This document shows positions 1 through 7,818 of a stretch of 44,492 bases of DNA, one piece after another. How positions within the stretch are numbered: position 1 is the first letter of the stretch; each line of letters begins with the position of its first letter. The notes beneath the pieces were generated by a model. It ran no database searches and had not been told where the DNA came from. It saw nothing but the letters and a program-made list of their open reading frames with translations. The translations under genes and the position numbers were made by a program. The stretch lies in assembly GCA_022710935.1 (NCBI GenBank), contig JAKLFY010000051.1, forward strand, positions 1-44,492, read 5' to 3'. The DNA comes from Verrucomicrobiota bacterium. Its GTDB lineage: Bacteria > Verrucomicrobiota > Verrucomicrobiia > Limisphaerales > J093.

Positions 1-102
1 AACGTGGCGATCCTGCGCTGCGCACTGCTCGACGATCGCTTCGACCAGTATTGGGACCGGCGCAACCAAACCGATCAGTTGCGTATCCGGCTCGTCGCCT
101 AA
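1..102 (+). CDS. 3' end of an unidentified protein gene
   Basis: The window opens inside a reading frame that runs from base 1 to a TAA at 100-102, giving 33 C-terminal residues that are rich in Asp and Arg and end in RIRLVA. The start lies outside the window, no motif is recognisable and I cannot assign a family. Codon use is GC-rich at third positions like the rest of the chromosome, which supports coding, but the piece is short. Confidence 0.4.
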   Translation, partial: NVAILRCALLDDRFDQYWDRRNQTDQLRIRLVA

Positions 103-243
103 TGGTGACTATCTTGTCCGGCACCCCTCCCCGGCTCCCTCTCAAAAATTGTCTTTGCGTTTGGCCGAACTCCGCCTACTTTGACCCCTGCTAGACACTT
201 GGCGATTTCAAGCCCTGGAAGATCCTCAGTTGAACGCGCTTCA

Positions 244-315
244 ATGATGATTTTGAGACCCGAGAGTCGGGAACAGTCTGGAATGTGCAATCCGTCTAGA
301 AACAAAAATCATCAT
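244..315 (+). promoter_or_regulatory. Leader hairpin that pairs with the RRM gene start codon
   Basis: Bases 244-254 (ATGATGATTTT) are perfectly complementary to 305-315 (AAAATCATCAT), an 11-bp helix whose 3' arm includes the first two bases of the ATG at 314-316. Inside it a second perfect 5-bp hairpin (259-263 with 267-271) can form, and 277-282/291-300 has partial pairing. There is no Shine-Dalgarno sequence just before the ATG. Genes for small RRM proteins in other bacteria are often temperature controlled, so an RNA thermosensor or autoregulatory leader is a reasonable inference, not shown. I see no gene in 103-313. Confidence 0.5.
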
Positions 316-628
316 GAGTACGAAACTGTATGTCGGTAATCTGTCATACGATGTGATCGAAAACGATCTTCAGGATCTTTTCGCCCAACATGGCCCTGTC
401 ACCGAGGTGAACCTCATGCAGGACCGCGTCACCGGCAAAGCCCGGGGCTTCGGGTTTGTCACCATGGAGACCAAGGAAGCCGCTGACGCCGCCATCACCG
501 CCCTGAACGGCAAGGAATGGAAAGGCCGCGCCCTCACCGTCAATGAAGCGAGGCCGCGCGAAGCCCGCAGTGGCGGCGGGGGCGGCGGCGGCGGGTTTGG
601 CGGTGGGCGCAGTCGCAACCGCTACTGA
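314..628 (+). CDS. Small RRM-domain RNA-binding protein with Gly-rich tail
   Basis: The 104-residue product is one RNA-recognition motif plus a short tail. RNP2 is visible as LYVGNL near residues 5-10 and RNP1 as RGFGFVTM near residues 44-51; their aromatic residues normally stack on single-stranded RNA. From about residue 85 the tail is Arg/Gly-rich (eight glycines in a row, then FGGGRSRNRY), as in the cyanobacterial and verrucomicrobial Rbp family, many of which are cold-induced RNA chaperones. Such proteins are cytoplasmic and bind mRNA with low specificity. The ATG at 314 begins the domain at the expected place. It lacks a Shine-Dalgarno sequence and lies in a leader hairpin (244-315). 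The gene appears to be monocistronic. Confidence 0.93.
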   Translation: MSTKLYVGNLSYDVIENDLQDLFAQHGPVTEVNLMQDRVTGKARGFGFVTMETKEAADAAITALNGKEWKGRALTVNEARPREARSGGGGGGGGFGGGRSRNRY

Positions 629-636
629 TGGAGCAT

Positions 637-657
637 CCCGGATTCGCGCCCTCCGGG
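637..657 (+). terminator. Weak hairpin after the RRM gene
   Basis: CCCGGA at 637-642 pairs with TCCGGG at 652-657 around a 9-base loop, 8 bases after the RRM stop codon. No T tract follows (a C run does), so this is at best a weak or Rho-assisted terminator. The remaining space to infC (658-858) shows no convincing gene. Confidence 0.3.
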
Positions 658-858
658 TGCGGTTCCCCCCCCACACTTCTGTTCGTTTGTGGCCTGGCCT
701 GGGCCGCCCCTGCCCGCTTTGTGCCGGCGATCTCGACCCGGCAGTCGGCGGGTGCGGCCCCATGCGCCAGGCCACCGTGTCTTTCGGCTATTCCAATCCG
801 CCCGTTACCCAGCGAATCATAACCAACCCATGATCCATCCCCAACCTGCGAGGGCACA

Positions 859-1485
859 TTGAGCCGCCCTTTCTTCAAACGTCCGTTTCCGTCACGCGAA
901 CCTCAGCACCGCCGAAACGGCAAGATCCGCGCCCGTGAGATTCGGGTGCTTGACGAGAACAAACAGCAATTGGGTGTCATGGCGCTGGCTGACGCCCTGC
1001 GCCTGGCCCAGAGCAAGGGCTTGGATCTCGTCGAGATCGCCCCCACCGCCACACCGCCGGTCTGCCGCATCGTCAATTACGGCAAACTCAAATACGAGGA
1101 AGCCAAGAACCAAAAGGACACAAAGAACGCCGGCAGCAGGATGAAGGAAGTCCAGTTGAGCGCGAGCATCGACCCCCACGACTTCACCATCAAGTTGTCC
1201 CGCGCCATCGAGTTCCTCTGCGACGACATGAAGGTGCGGGTGAAACTGCGCTTCAAAGGCCGCCAGAAAATCCACAAGGAATTCGGCATCGGCATCGTCA
1301 ACCGATTCGTCCAGGAACTTGCTCCCTACGCCCAGGCCGACGCCCCGCCCAAGATGCTCGGCGACCGCGACATGAATGTCATGCTCACCCCGCTCCCGCG
1401 GACCAAGCGCGCCAGTCCCACCGTTTCACGGAACCTCGACCGCGGCGAAGCCGCGGACTCCGGGACGCCGGCCAGTCCGGGTTAG
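859..1485 (+). CDS. infC: Translation initiation factor IF-3
   Basis: IF-3 binds the 30S subunit, blocks premature 50S joining and proofreads initiator tRNA and start codon. The N-terminal domain shows the family signature (IRAREIRVLDENKQQLGVM, residues ~23-41, then DLVEIAPTATPPVCRI). The C-terminal domain contains KEVQLSASIDPHDFTIKL and RFKGRQ. The start is TTG at 859 with GAGGG at 850-854; rare start codons are typical of infC because IF-3 represses its own translation by rejecting them. At 208 residues it is longer than the usual ~175-180, the excess being a Pro/Arg/Ser-rich tail of about 30 residues. The usual partners rpmI and rplT are absent; the next gene is convergent enolase. Confidence 0.95.
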   Translation: MSRPFFKRPFPSREPQHRRNGKIRAREIRVLDENKQQLGVMALADALRLAQSKGLDLVEIAPTATPPVCRIVNYGKLKYEEAKNQKDTKNAGSRMKEVQLSASIDPHDFTIKLSRAIEFLCDDMKVRVKLRFKGRQKIHKEFGIGIVNRFVQELAPYAQADAPPKMLGDRDMNVMLTPLPRTKRASPTVSRNLDRGEAADSGTPASPG

Positions 1486-1526
1486 CCCGGATCGATCACA
1501 GGGCCCGCTGAACCTGATCCGGGCTA
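1483..1526. repeat. Inverted repeat overlapping the infC stop
   Basis: TAGCCCGGATC at 1483-1493 (its first three bases are the infC stop codon) is matched by GATCCGGGCTA at 1516-1526, 11 perfect pairs with a 22-base loop. A second small stem (GTGGGAT 1527-1533 with ATCCCAC 1551-1557) follows directly. No T tract is present. It could be an RNA-stabilising or terminating hairpin. Confidence 0.5.
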
Positions 1527-1568
1527 GTGGGATGTGAGACACCCTCAATCATCCCACGTGGCGGGACA

Positions 1569-1602
1569 CCCTCTCCCATCCGATGCATCGGATGGGAGAG
1601 GG
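1569..1602. terminator. 34-bp perfect palindrome between infC and eno
   Basis: Bases 1569-1602 form a perfect palindrome centred at 1585/1586 (CCGATG/CATCGG at the core, CCCTCTCCC/GGGAGAGGG at the ends), so 17 base pairs with no loop in duplex form. It sits between convergent infC and eno and would form the same hairpin in either transcript, which fits a bidirectional terminator. The lack of a T tract on either side is a point against simple intrinsic termination. The element does not extend into either coding region. Confidence 0.5.
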
Positions 1603-1641
1603 ACGGAGTGATGGGCTTGTGTCGCGTGTGCCGCGGACCCC

Positions 1642-3036
<1,395 letters not shown>

Positions 3037-3189
3037 TCAAGCGATCCGACCCCGCCCGGTCAAATCAAATGCCAGACAAGAGAATCCTTGACCCCTCGAA
3101 CGGAGCAGACACACTGGACGTATCTACAACGAGTTTTGTCGGTGCAGGATCCTGACCACACTCAGTCACGTCCCCAAAGGCAAGTTCTT

Positions 3190-4788
3190 ATGATCAACAG
3201 AAGACGCTTCCTGAGCACTGTCGGCGCCGTCGGGTCGGCGGCCTTGTTCAGTCCCTCCGATCTCCTGCGCGCGCGGCTCATGGCCGGAACGCCGTTCTTC
3301 GGACTGCACCCGTTCATCGACGCCCATCCCGAAGCGGTTTTCATCAAGCGGACCAGGGTCCCTTACAAGACCGACGCCGAAACCAAGAAACAGGAGGGAT
3401 ACGAACTCGCGACGGAGATCTTCATGCTGCGCGATACCCCGGGCATCCCGCTCTCGCACAAGATCGCGATCAAGCCGAACCTGACCTGCACCAGCGGGAC
3501 GGGCGGCACCGAGGCCGGGATGGGGATTATCACCGACAGCGCGTTTGTCGAGGGAATGCTCGAAGGCATCAAGCACGCCGGCTTTCCAGCCAGCCGCATC
3601 TATCTGCGGGAAGGCAATTGGCTGGGAGACGCCTATTGTCCAAGTGAACGCACGGTCGGCGGATACCTGGACGTTGCGGCACGCACGGGGGTGCACCTGA
3701 CCGATTTCGATTCCGGGCGCAGCGCTCATGAGCTGTCGCGGGAGACGCTCGAGGAGGGCACGGAAGTGACCTGGGTGGATTGCCCCGATGGCGTGGTCTT
3801 CAGGCGCATCGGGTACGTCGCCCCGATCAACCAGCCGGACACGTGGCTGCTGAACATCGCCAAGTTCAAGGCCCACGGGATGGGCATGACACTGTGCTGC
3901 AAGAATCATCAGGGCTCGTGCATCCATCCGCACATCCACTTCTGCGAAGGTGTGGCCAACACCTTGCGACATCCTGAGGACGTCCTTCAGGATTTCAAAC
4001 CCGACCTCGATGAGCACGTTCAGGAACTGCACGCACAGCACCTGGCGCGGGGCGTGGCCCGTTGGGATCGGCCCGGCAGGACCTGGGACAGCGGCTATGG
4101 CATGGAGATGTGGGCCCAGCGCACCCTGGACAACCTGTCCGTGACCGACACGGGCTTCTCCATCATCGAAGGAATCTATGGCCGCAACGGCAACGGCTTC
4201 ACCAAAGGACCCGGTCCCAACGACACGGCGGAGGATTTCCTCTCGAACATCCTGATCTTCGGCAGGGACCCGGTCCGGGTGGACATCATCGGCGCCTGGC
4301 TCTCAGGGCACGAGCCGGGGAACTTCGGCCTGTTCCATGCCGCGCTGGATCGCGGTTTGTCCAATGTCCTGGATCCTCGGGATATCCCGCTCTACCTCTG
4401 GAGCAGCGGCACGCCCACGCTCACCCCTTTGACCGAGTTCGAGCGGACGCCGCTGGTGACCTACTACCTGCGCCGGGATTACCCGGGCTCGACCACCTCC
4501 GAGCCCTACTACCACCTCGTCGATGAGCCGTTCGATTACGAGCCTTACCGCACGGGATTGCCCGTCCCCGACCCGGTCAGCGACCTGCAAGTCTCGGCCA
4601 GCGGACGCACCGTCCTCCTGGCATGGTCCAAAGCCAATCGGGCAAACGCCTACCGCGTCGAATACAACTCGACGCTGGCCACAGGCGGGGCCTGGAAATC
4701 CCTGGGGGTCACAAGCCAGAACTCGCTCACCGATGCCATGGTCGAGGGCGAAACCCGGCGTTTCTACAGAATCGTGTCTCTCCCGTAG
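3190..4788 (+). CDS. Tat-exported DUF362-type protein with FN3-like tail
   Basis: The 532-residue product begins with a twin-arginine signal (INRRRFLSTVGAVGSAALF, residues 2-20), so export of a folded protein is likely. The body resembles the DUF362 family: IAIKPNLTC around residue 95, and NIAKFKAHGMG followed by LCCKNHQGSC around residues 225-245. The biochemical role of DUF362 proteins is largely unknown; some carry Fe-S domains, but no 4Cys ferredoxin motif is visible here. From about residue 455 a ~75-residue segment (VSDLQVSASGRTVLLAW ... YRVEY) looks like a fibronectin type III or similar beta-sandwich, common on verrucomicrobial secreted proteins. The open frame extends upstream to 2914, but ATG 3190 has AAAGG at 3176-3180 and starts exactly at the Tat signal. 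Confidence 0.8.
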   Translation: MINRRRFLSTVGAVGSAALFSPSDLLRARLMAGTPFFGLHPFIDAHPEAVFIKRTRVPYKTDAETKKQEGYELATEIFMLRDTPGIPLSHKIAIKPNLTCTSGTGGTEAGMGIITDSAFVEGMLEGIKHAGFPASRIYLREGNWLGDAYCPSERTVGGYLDVAARTGVHLTDFDSGRSAHELSRETLEEGTEVTWVDCPDGVVFRRIGYVAPINQPDTWLLNIAKFKAHGMGMTLCCKNHQGSCIHPHIHFCEGVANTLRHPEDVLQDFKPDLDEHVQELHAQHLARGVARWDRPGRTWDSGYGMEMWAQRTLDNLSVTDTGFSIIEGIYGRNGNGFTKGPGPNDTAEDFLSNILIFGRDPVRVDIIGAWLSGHEPGNFGLFHAALDRGLSNVLDPRDIPLYLWSSGTPTLTPLTEFERTPLVTYYLRRDYPGSTTSEPYYHLVDEPFDYEPYRTGLPVPDPVSDLQVSASGRTVLLAWSKANRANAYRVEYNSTLATGGAWKSLGVTSQNSLTDAMVEGETRRFYRIVSLP

Positions 4789-4829
4789 CCTGACGCCGAT
4801 CTCGCCACAACCAAAGTTGCCAGTGTTAA

Positions 4830-5054
4830 AGTTGCGTTCGTTGCAGAAGTTACGACCAACGGACAATTCCCGACGCGTTGCGCCAATGGGCGGCCGAACA
4901 ACGTCCCCATGCCGGCGTGGTGTTTGGGGACCGGCACACGGTGCCGTCAAACGATGCCGGAGCCGTTGCCGCGGCTCTCGCCCAACTCGCCGCCGAGATT
5001 GGCGACGCGGACACGACAAACCTGATCCGCCACCTGCGCCGAGCAAAACGCTGA
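4830..5054 (+). pseudogene. 3' remnant of a DUF5615-like (PIN-like) gene
   Basis: From 4830 (just after an in-frame TAA) to TGA 5052-5054 one frame reads YDQRTIPDALRQWA, then GVVFGDRHTVPSNDAGA and a helical end ADTTNLIRHLRRAKR. The YDQRT-IP step followed by a GVVF strand resembles the C-terminal half of DUF5615 PIN-like proteins, often the toxin-like half of a small two-gene module. No start codon or N-terminal half with the MRLLLDEN-type motif is present. I infer a truncated, non-functional remnant. Its stop codon abuts a REP-like repeat at 5055, which may mark the rearrangement point. Confidence 0.55.
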
Positions 5055-5081
5055 TCAGCGCCGTCTCACGACGGCGGCTAC
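5055..5081 (-). repeat. REP-like hairpin repeat, copy 1
   Basis: TCAGCGCCGTCTCACGACGG and the next seven bases contain the stem GCCGTC/GACGGC with a four-base loop. The same unit recurs at 5139, 6643, 6734, 9786 and 9880 on either strand. In plus-strand consensus it reads GTAGCCGCCGTC, GTGA, GACGGCGCTGATG. Confidence 0.8.
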
Positions 5082-5084
5082 TGG

Positions 5085-5133
5085 AACAACGCCAGGACGC
5101 TTCCATCAAACGGGTTCCCCGACCATCAACCAC
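5085..5133 (-). repeat. Divergent copy of the GATGGTTGATGG-type spacer repeat
   Basis: Read on the minus strand this segment (GGTTGATGGTCGGGGAACCC, then TTTGATGGAAGCGTCC and TGGCGTTGTTC) matches, with changes, the segments starting at 6770, 8029 and 9701. It lies between REP copies 1 and 2, so hairpin and spacer repeat travel together. Confidence 0.5.
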
Positions 5134-5138
5134 CTCCA

Positions 5139-5165
5139 TCAGCGCCGTCTCACGACGGCGGCTAC
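5139..5165 (-). repeat. REP-like hairpin repeat, copy 2
   Basis: This copy is identical over its 27 bases to copy 1 at 5055-5081 and has the same orientation. The two bracket a 57-base spacer. Confidence 0.8.
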
Positions 5166-5981
5166 GGGAGCGGTGAGTCGACGAAGTGGTCGTACACATG
5201 CCTTGATGACTGTCACCGCCCCGAATTGAACCACAGAGACGCAGAGCGCACAGAGAAGAGGGGACGAATCATTCGAGCGCTGGCAACGAAGTCGCGCAAG
5301 CGTCTGGAGTGCGTCCGCTTCAGCGACGCTTGCCGGAGCACCGCTGCCGCCCAACTTCAGACCTCAGCAGAAGGGCCTGAACAGACCCGAAGGGAACACA
5401 GGTCCAGGACCAAGTGCTTCTTTGTTACCCTCGTTTCCTTCTGTTCCTCTCACAGAAGGAATCGAAGGAAACAAAGAACGACGTCGATGGAATTGACTTT
5501 GCGTTTCCAAGGATCTCCCCCACCCCGGCTTTCGTGAGTTCAGAAATCGCCACTGCCTGGTCGATTGGCTGGATCGAGCAGAAAGGCCCCCGTTGTGTTC
5601 TAAAGTGTTGGTAGTCAGCATCATGACACCAACGCTCAACAGTGTCGCCCTGGCTAACACATTCAATCAGAGGCCGAGCAAGACACAAACCACTTGCCCA
5701 CAATTGGTTGTAACTGGTCGAGACGTCTCGGCCCCGCAGTTTCATCGAAAGAGTGTCGGTGTGGGTTACAGTTTCTCGACCTGCACCTTGGATTGAGGAC
5801 AGAAATGCCGAATCTCGCGAGTGACTCTCACATGCCTATAGTACTCGCTTTCAGAAGCTTGCAACTTTGATGGCGGTTCGAGTCCGGGTGGATCACCAAT
5901 GTTGGCATGCCAGTCGCTTTATGGTCTATCGACGAAGAGTCACGACGAGCAAGACAAAGACAGGCAAGAGCAAGGAAACAT
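5166..5981. other. Gene-free stretch with alternative hairpins
   Basis: No convincing gene is visible in these ~800 bases; frames are short and low in coding character. The stretch at 5230-5260 (CCACAGAGACGCAGAGCGCA) looks like a degenerate dispersed repeat. At 5433-5472 two mutually exclusive hairpins can form: GTTTCCTTC (5433-5441) with GAAGGAAAC (5464-5472), or CCTTCTGT (5437-5444) with ACAGAAGG (5452-5459). Base composition becomes clearly more AT-rich from about 5480, continuing into the following gene. Confidence 0.5.
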
Positions 5982-6578
5982 ATGAAGAAACTACTGTTGA
6001 TAGCGGCATGTGTGGTGGGGATGGGGATGAGTGTTAAGGCAGTTACCATCACTATTACGCCGTCTACAACCGTCAAATGGCAGGGCACGTCAAACGCGAA
6101 CCCCGATGCTGAGTTCGTTGAGAGCGTGGTAGGATATAAAGGAACAGCCTCATTCTCTACGCTTTACAAAATGGACTTCGGTAAGGATGTAGCAGAAGGT
6201 CCGTACGCTGGGTCGTACTCTACGGTTTTTTCCAATCCTCCCGATGATCCCTCAGACGCCACGATTACTTGGGGAGGTGCCCCTGCTCCGTTCATTGGGG
6301 GGAGCGAGCCGCTGTACTTGGTTGTCAAGGACGGCAATAATGAACCTTACTGGTACATCTTCGATCTGCGACAGCTTAACTTATCCGGTTTTGATCCCTT
6401 CTACAGCTGGAATGGGACGGACACCATTATGCTCGATGGTTTTTGGGATGGCAGTGCCCCAGGCGCTATCTCGCATGTGGAGATCGTTGGTGTTGCCGTT
6501 CCCGACGGTGGCCTGACGGCTGCGATGCTCGGTCTGGGCGTGCTGGGAGTGGGGTACATGGCGCGTCGCAAGTCCTGA
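5982..6578 (+). CDS. Secreted protein with VPDGG-type C-terminal sorting signal
   Basis: The 198-residue product has an N-terminal signal peptide (MKKLLLIAACVVGMGMSVKA, residues 1-20) and a C-terminal tripartite sorting region: VPDGG near residue 173, a hydrophobic helix (LTAAMLGLGVLGVGYMA) and terminal ARRKS. This is the VPDGG variant of PEP-CTERM, which is recognised by an exosortase-type system and linked to extracellular polymer. The middle is a beta-rich domain of unknown function with many Asp, Gly and Trp residues. ATG 5982 with AAGGA at 5972-5976 is the best start; the frame is open from 5907 but only the inner start gives a signal peptide. Composition is more AT-rich than its neighbours, suggesting recent arrival or relaxed codon choice. 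It has its own strong terminator. Confidence 0.85.
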   Translation: MKKLLLIAACVVGMGMSVKAVTITITPSTTVKWQGTSNANPDAEFVESVVGYKGTASFSTLYKMDFGKDVAEGPYAGSYSTVFSNPPDDPSDATITWGGAPAPFIGGSEPLYLVVKDGNNEPYWYIFDLRQLNLSGFDPFYSWNGTDTIMLDGFWDGSAPGAISHVEIVGVAVPDGGLTAAMLGLGVLGVGYMARRKS

Positions 6579-6608
6579 GCGCGTTGTCACTTCGTCGCTG
6601 ACTCTTTG

Positions 6609-6640
6609 GAAGGGCCGAGAAATCGGCCCTTCTTTTTTTT
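6609..6640 (+). terminator. Rho-independent terminator of the VPDGG gene
   Basis: GAAGGGCCGA (6609-6618) pairs perfectly with TCGGCCCTTC (6623-6632) around a GAAA tetraloop, followed by eight T residues (6633-6640). It lies 30 bases after the stop codon and is the clearest intrinsic terminator in the window. Confidence 0.95.
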
Positions 6641-6642
6641 CC

Positions 6643-6667
6643 GTAGCCGCCGTCGTAAGACGGCGCT
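6643..6667 (+). repeat. REP-like hairpin repeat, copy 3
   Basis: GTAGCCGCCGTCGTAAGACG and the next five bases have the same stem as the other copies, with loop GTAA instead of GTGA. It begins two bases after the terminator T tract. A related partial copy ending in AGTCAGCGCGGACTT follows at 6690-6705. Confidence 0.75.
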
Positions 6668-6733
6668 GGCGTCTGTATTCGCCGGCGCGAGTCAGCGCGG
6701 ACTTATCCCGCGACCGCGGGACGACTACCTGTC

Positions 6734-6762
6734 GTAGCCGCCGACGTCAGTCGGCGCTGATG
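6734..6762 (+). repeat. REP-like hairpin repeat, copy 4 (compensated stem)
   Basis: GTAGCCGCCGACGTCAGTCG and the next nine bases keep the hairpin although both arms have changed (GCCGAC with GTCGGC in place of GCCGTC with GACGGC). The paired changes show that the structure is conserved, rather than just the sequence. Confidence 0.75.
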
Positions 6763-6789
6763 AAAGTGGTTGGTGGTCGATGGTTGATG

Positions 6790-7038
6790 GGTGATGGCAT
6801 GAAACCCCGTTCGTTGGAGGTTTTTGGCGTTGTTCGGGCAACCGCCGGCGTATGATTCGTGTGATTCGTGTGATTCGTGGTTTGAAGTCGGTCCGGTCGG
6901 GAGAACCACGAATGACACGAATCACACGGATGGCGGGACAAGCGCTTGCTCGATGCACGGCGTGCATAAGCCGGAGCGTTCGGCGGAGTAAGGCCCCAAA
7001 TCAGCCGGGGTTGGCCAGGTTGTCGTCGATCTTGGTTC
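6790..7038 (+). repeat. Long direct repeat R1 with 24-bp inverted arms
   Basis: About 249 bp are repeated at 8042-8291 with only about a dozen differences by eye (roughly 95 % identity). Inside, the arm 6859-6882 (GTGTGATTCGTG repeated, then GTT) is complementary to 6904-6927 at 23 of 24 positions around a 21-base loop, giving a MITE-like hairpin. No intact protein is encoded; the frames open here are read-through of repeats. R1 and R2 bracket the PemK/MazF-type toxin-antitoxin pair and the hicA fragment. Confidence 0.85.
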
Positions 7039-7043
7039 GTTTC

Positions 7044-7138
7044 ACGCCGGTCGATCACCAGACGGGCGGCCACATCATCTTGCGGAACAGCGCTGGACGC
7101 CGGTTGACGATCCCCAATCACCGGGAGTTGGCCAAAGG
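7044..7138 (+). pseudogene. hicA 3' fragment (duplicate)
   Basis: These ~95 bases match 8652-8745 almost exactly and encode the HicA segment DHQTGGHIILRNSAGRRLTI followed by PNHRELAKG. The residue before the catalytic-type His is Gly here instead of Ser. There is no N-terminal part, and after 7138 the sequence diverges. It is a dead piece left by duplication or deletion, joined directly to repeat R1. Confidence 0.8.
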
Positions 7139-7251
7139 TGAGCATTTTGGAGGTTTCGGCTTCGCCGTGGTCACCACTCCATACACCCTGCGGGCTAGGA
7201 GGCTCCGGTCGCCTGCTTGACCTAGGACCGAAATTGGACCATTTTTGGCCC

Positions 7252-7503
7252 ATGACCTACCTGTTGACCAGCGATCTGAAGCAACGCACGGGCAGAATAC
7301 TCGATGCCGCCATCCGGCAGCCTCAGTTTGTGATTCGCGGCGGCGCGCTGTTCGTGATCGCAAAGGTGGAAGCGGACGCCGCGCTGCTGGCGGCAGCCGA
7401 CCAGGCAACCGGATTGCAGATTTCGCGTCCGGGACTGACGGAGGCCGAGCGCACACATCGCAACGCTATTCTGAGGAGCTTGGATGATGCCGAAGGTTGG
7501 TGA
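7252..7503 (+). CDS. Putative antitoxin (Phd/YefM-like) of the PemK pair
   Basis: The 83-residue product begins TYLLTSDLKQRTGRILDAA and continues QFVIRGGALFVIAKVE. The pattern of a short strand, a helix containing a conserved Arg and a second strand pair resembles the N-terminal DNA-binding fold of Phd/YefM antitoxins, but identity is low. The C-terminal tail (TEAERTHRNAILRSLDDAEG) would be the toxin-neutralising part. ATG 7252 was chosen because upstream codons do not continue the fold; the frame is open from 7138. The 3' end overlaps the toxin start by 20 bases, typical of translationally coupled toxin-antitoxin genes. As a pair they would autoregulate their own transcription. Confidence 0.65.
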   Translation: MTYLLTSDLKQRTGRILDAAIRQPQFVIRGGALFVIAKVEADAALLAAADQATGLQISRPGLTEAERTHRNAILRSLDDAEGW

Positions 7504-7801
7504 CGTGTTCATGCTGGATCTGGGGTTCTCGGGGAAGATCCGCCCGGTCGTGATCGTGTCCCGCGAGGATCCTCAGGCCCCAAGGGCGCTCTCTGTTTTT
7601 GTGCCTCTGACCAAAGAGAGCCGGGGCGGAAAGTATGAGGTCCCCATGCCTCGTGTCCCCTGGCTCAAGCTCCAGTCCTACGCCAACGTCCTCGGGATGG
7701 GGGCCGCCGAATGGCATGAACTGACGGACCGGCGCGGGCGATTTGACGCCGCTACGGTAGCTCAGATCAAAGATGCCATCCGCTGGATGTTGGACCTTTG
7801 A
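7484..7801 (+). CDS. PemK/MazF-family toxin (endoribonuclease)
   Basis: The 105-residue protein shows the PemK/MazF opening GDVFMLDLG, then GKIRPVVIVSRED (strands beta1-beta2, where the family Arg-Pro lies) and VFVPLTKESRGGKYEVP. Family members are ribosome-independent mRNA interferases that slow growth when the labile antitoxin is lost. The catalytic Arg (KIRPVV) is present; the usual Thr/Ser after the central strand falls in FVPLTKE. GAGGAG at 7473-7478 serves ATG 7484 or ATG 7487, the latter with better spacing. It overlaps the antitoxin and ends 17 bases before a 14-bp tandem array. The cognate cleavage site cannot be predicted from sequence. Confidence 0.8.
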   Translation: MMPKVGDVFMLDLGFSGKIRPVVIVSREDPQAPRALSVFVPLTKESRGGKYEVPMPRVPWLKLQSYANVLGMGAAEWHELTDRRGRFDAATVAQIKDAIRWMLDL

Positions 7802-7818
7802 CGGCGCCGATCGAAGCG

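Noticed and set aside
181-209. TTGACC as -35 of a promoter for the RRM gene
   Set aside because: The -35 is good but at 16-18 bases there is only GATTTC, a poor -10, so the promoter is not called.
5840-5893. tRNA-like 3' end (GGTTCGAGTCC followed by ACCA)
   Set aside because: The T stem has only about three pairs and no matching acceptor 5' strand, D arm or anticodon arm is found upstream. At most a tRNA scar.
7217-7245. TTGACC upstream of the PemK-type antitoxin as a promoter
   Set aside because: The -10 at proper spacing (CATTTT) is weak; a promoter is likely nearby but cannot be placed with confidence.
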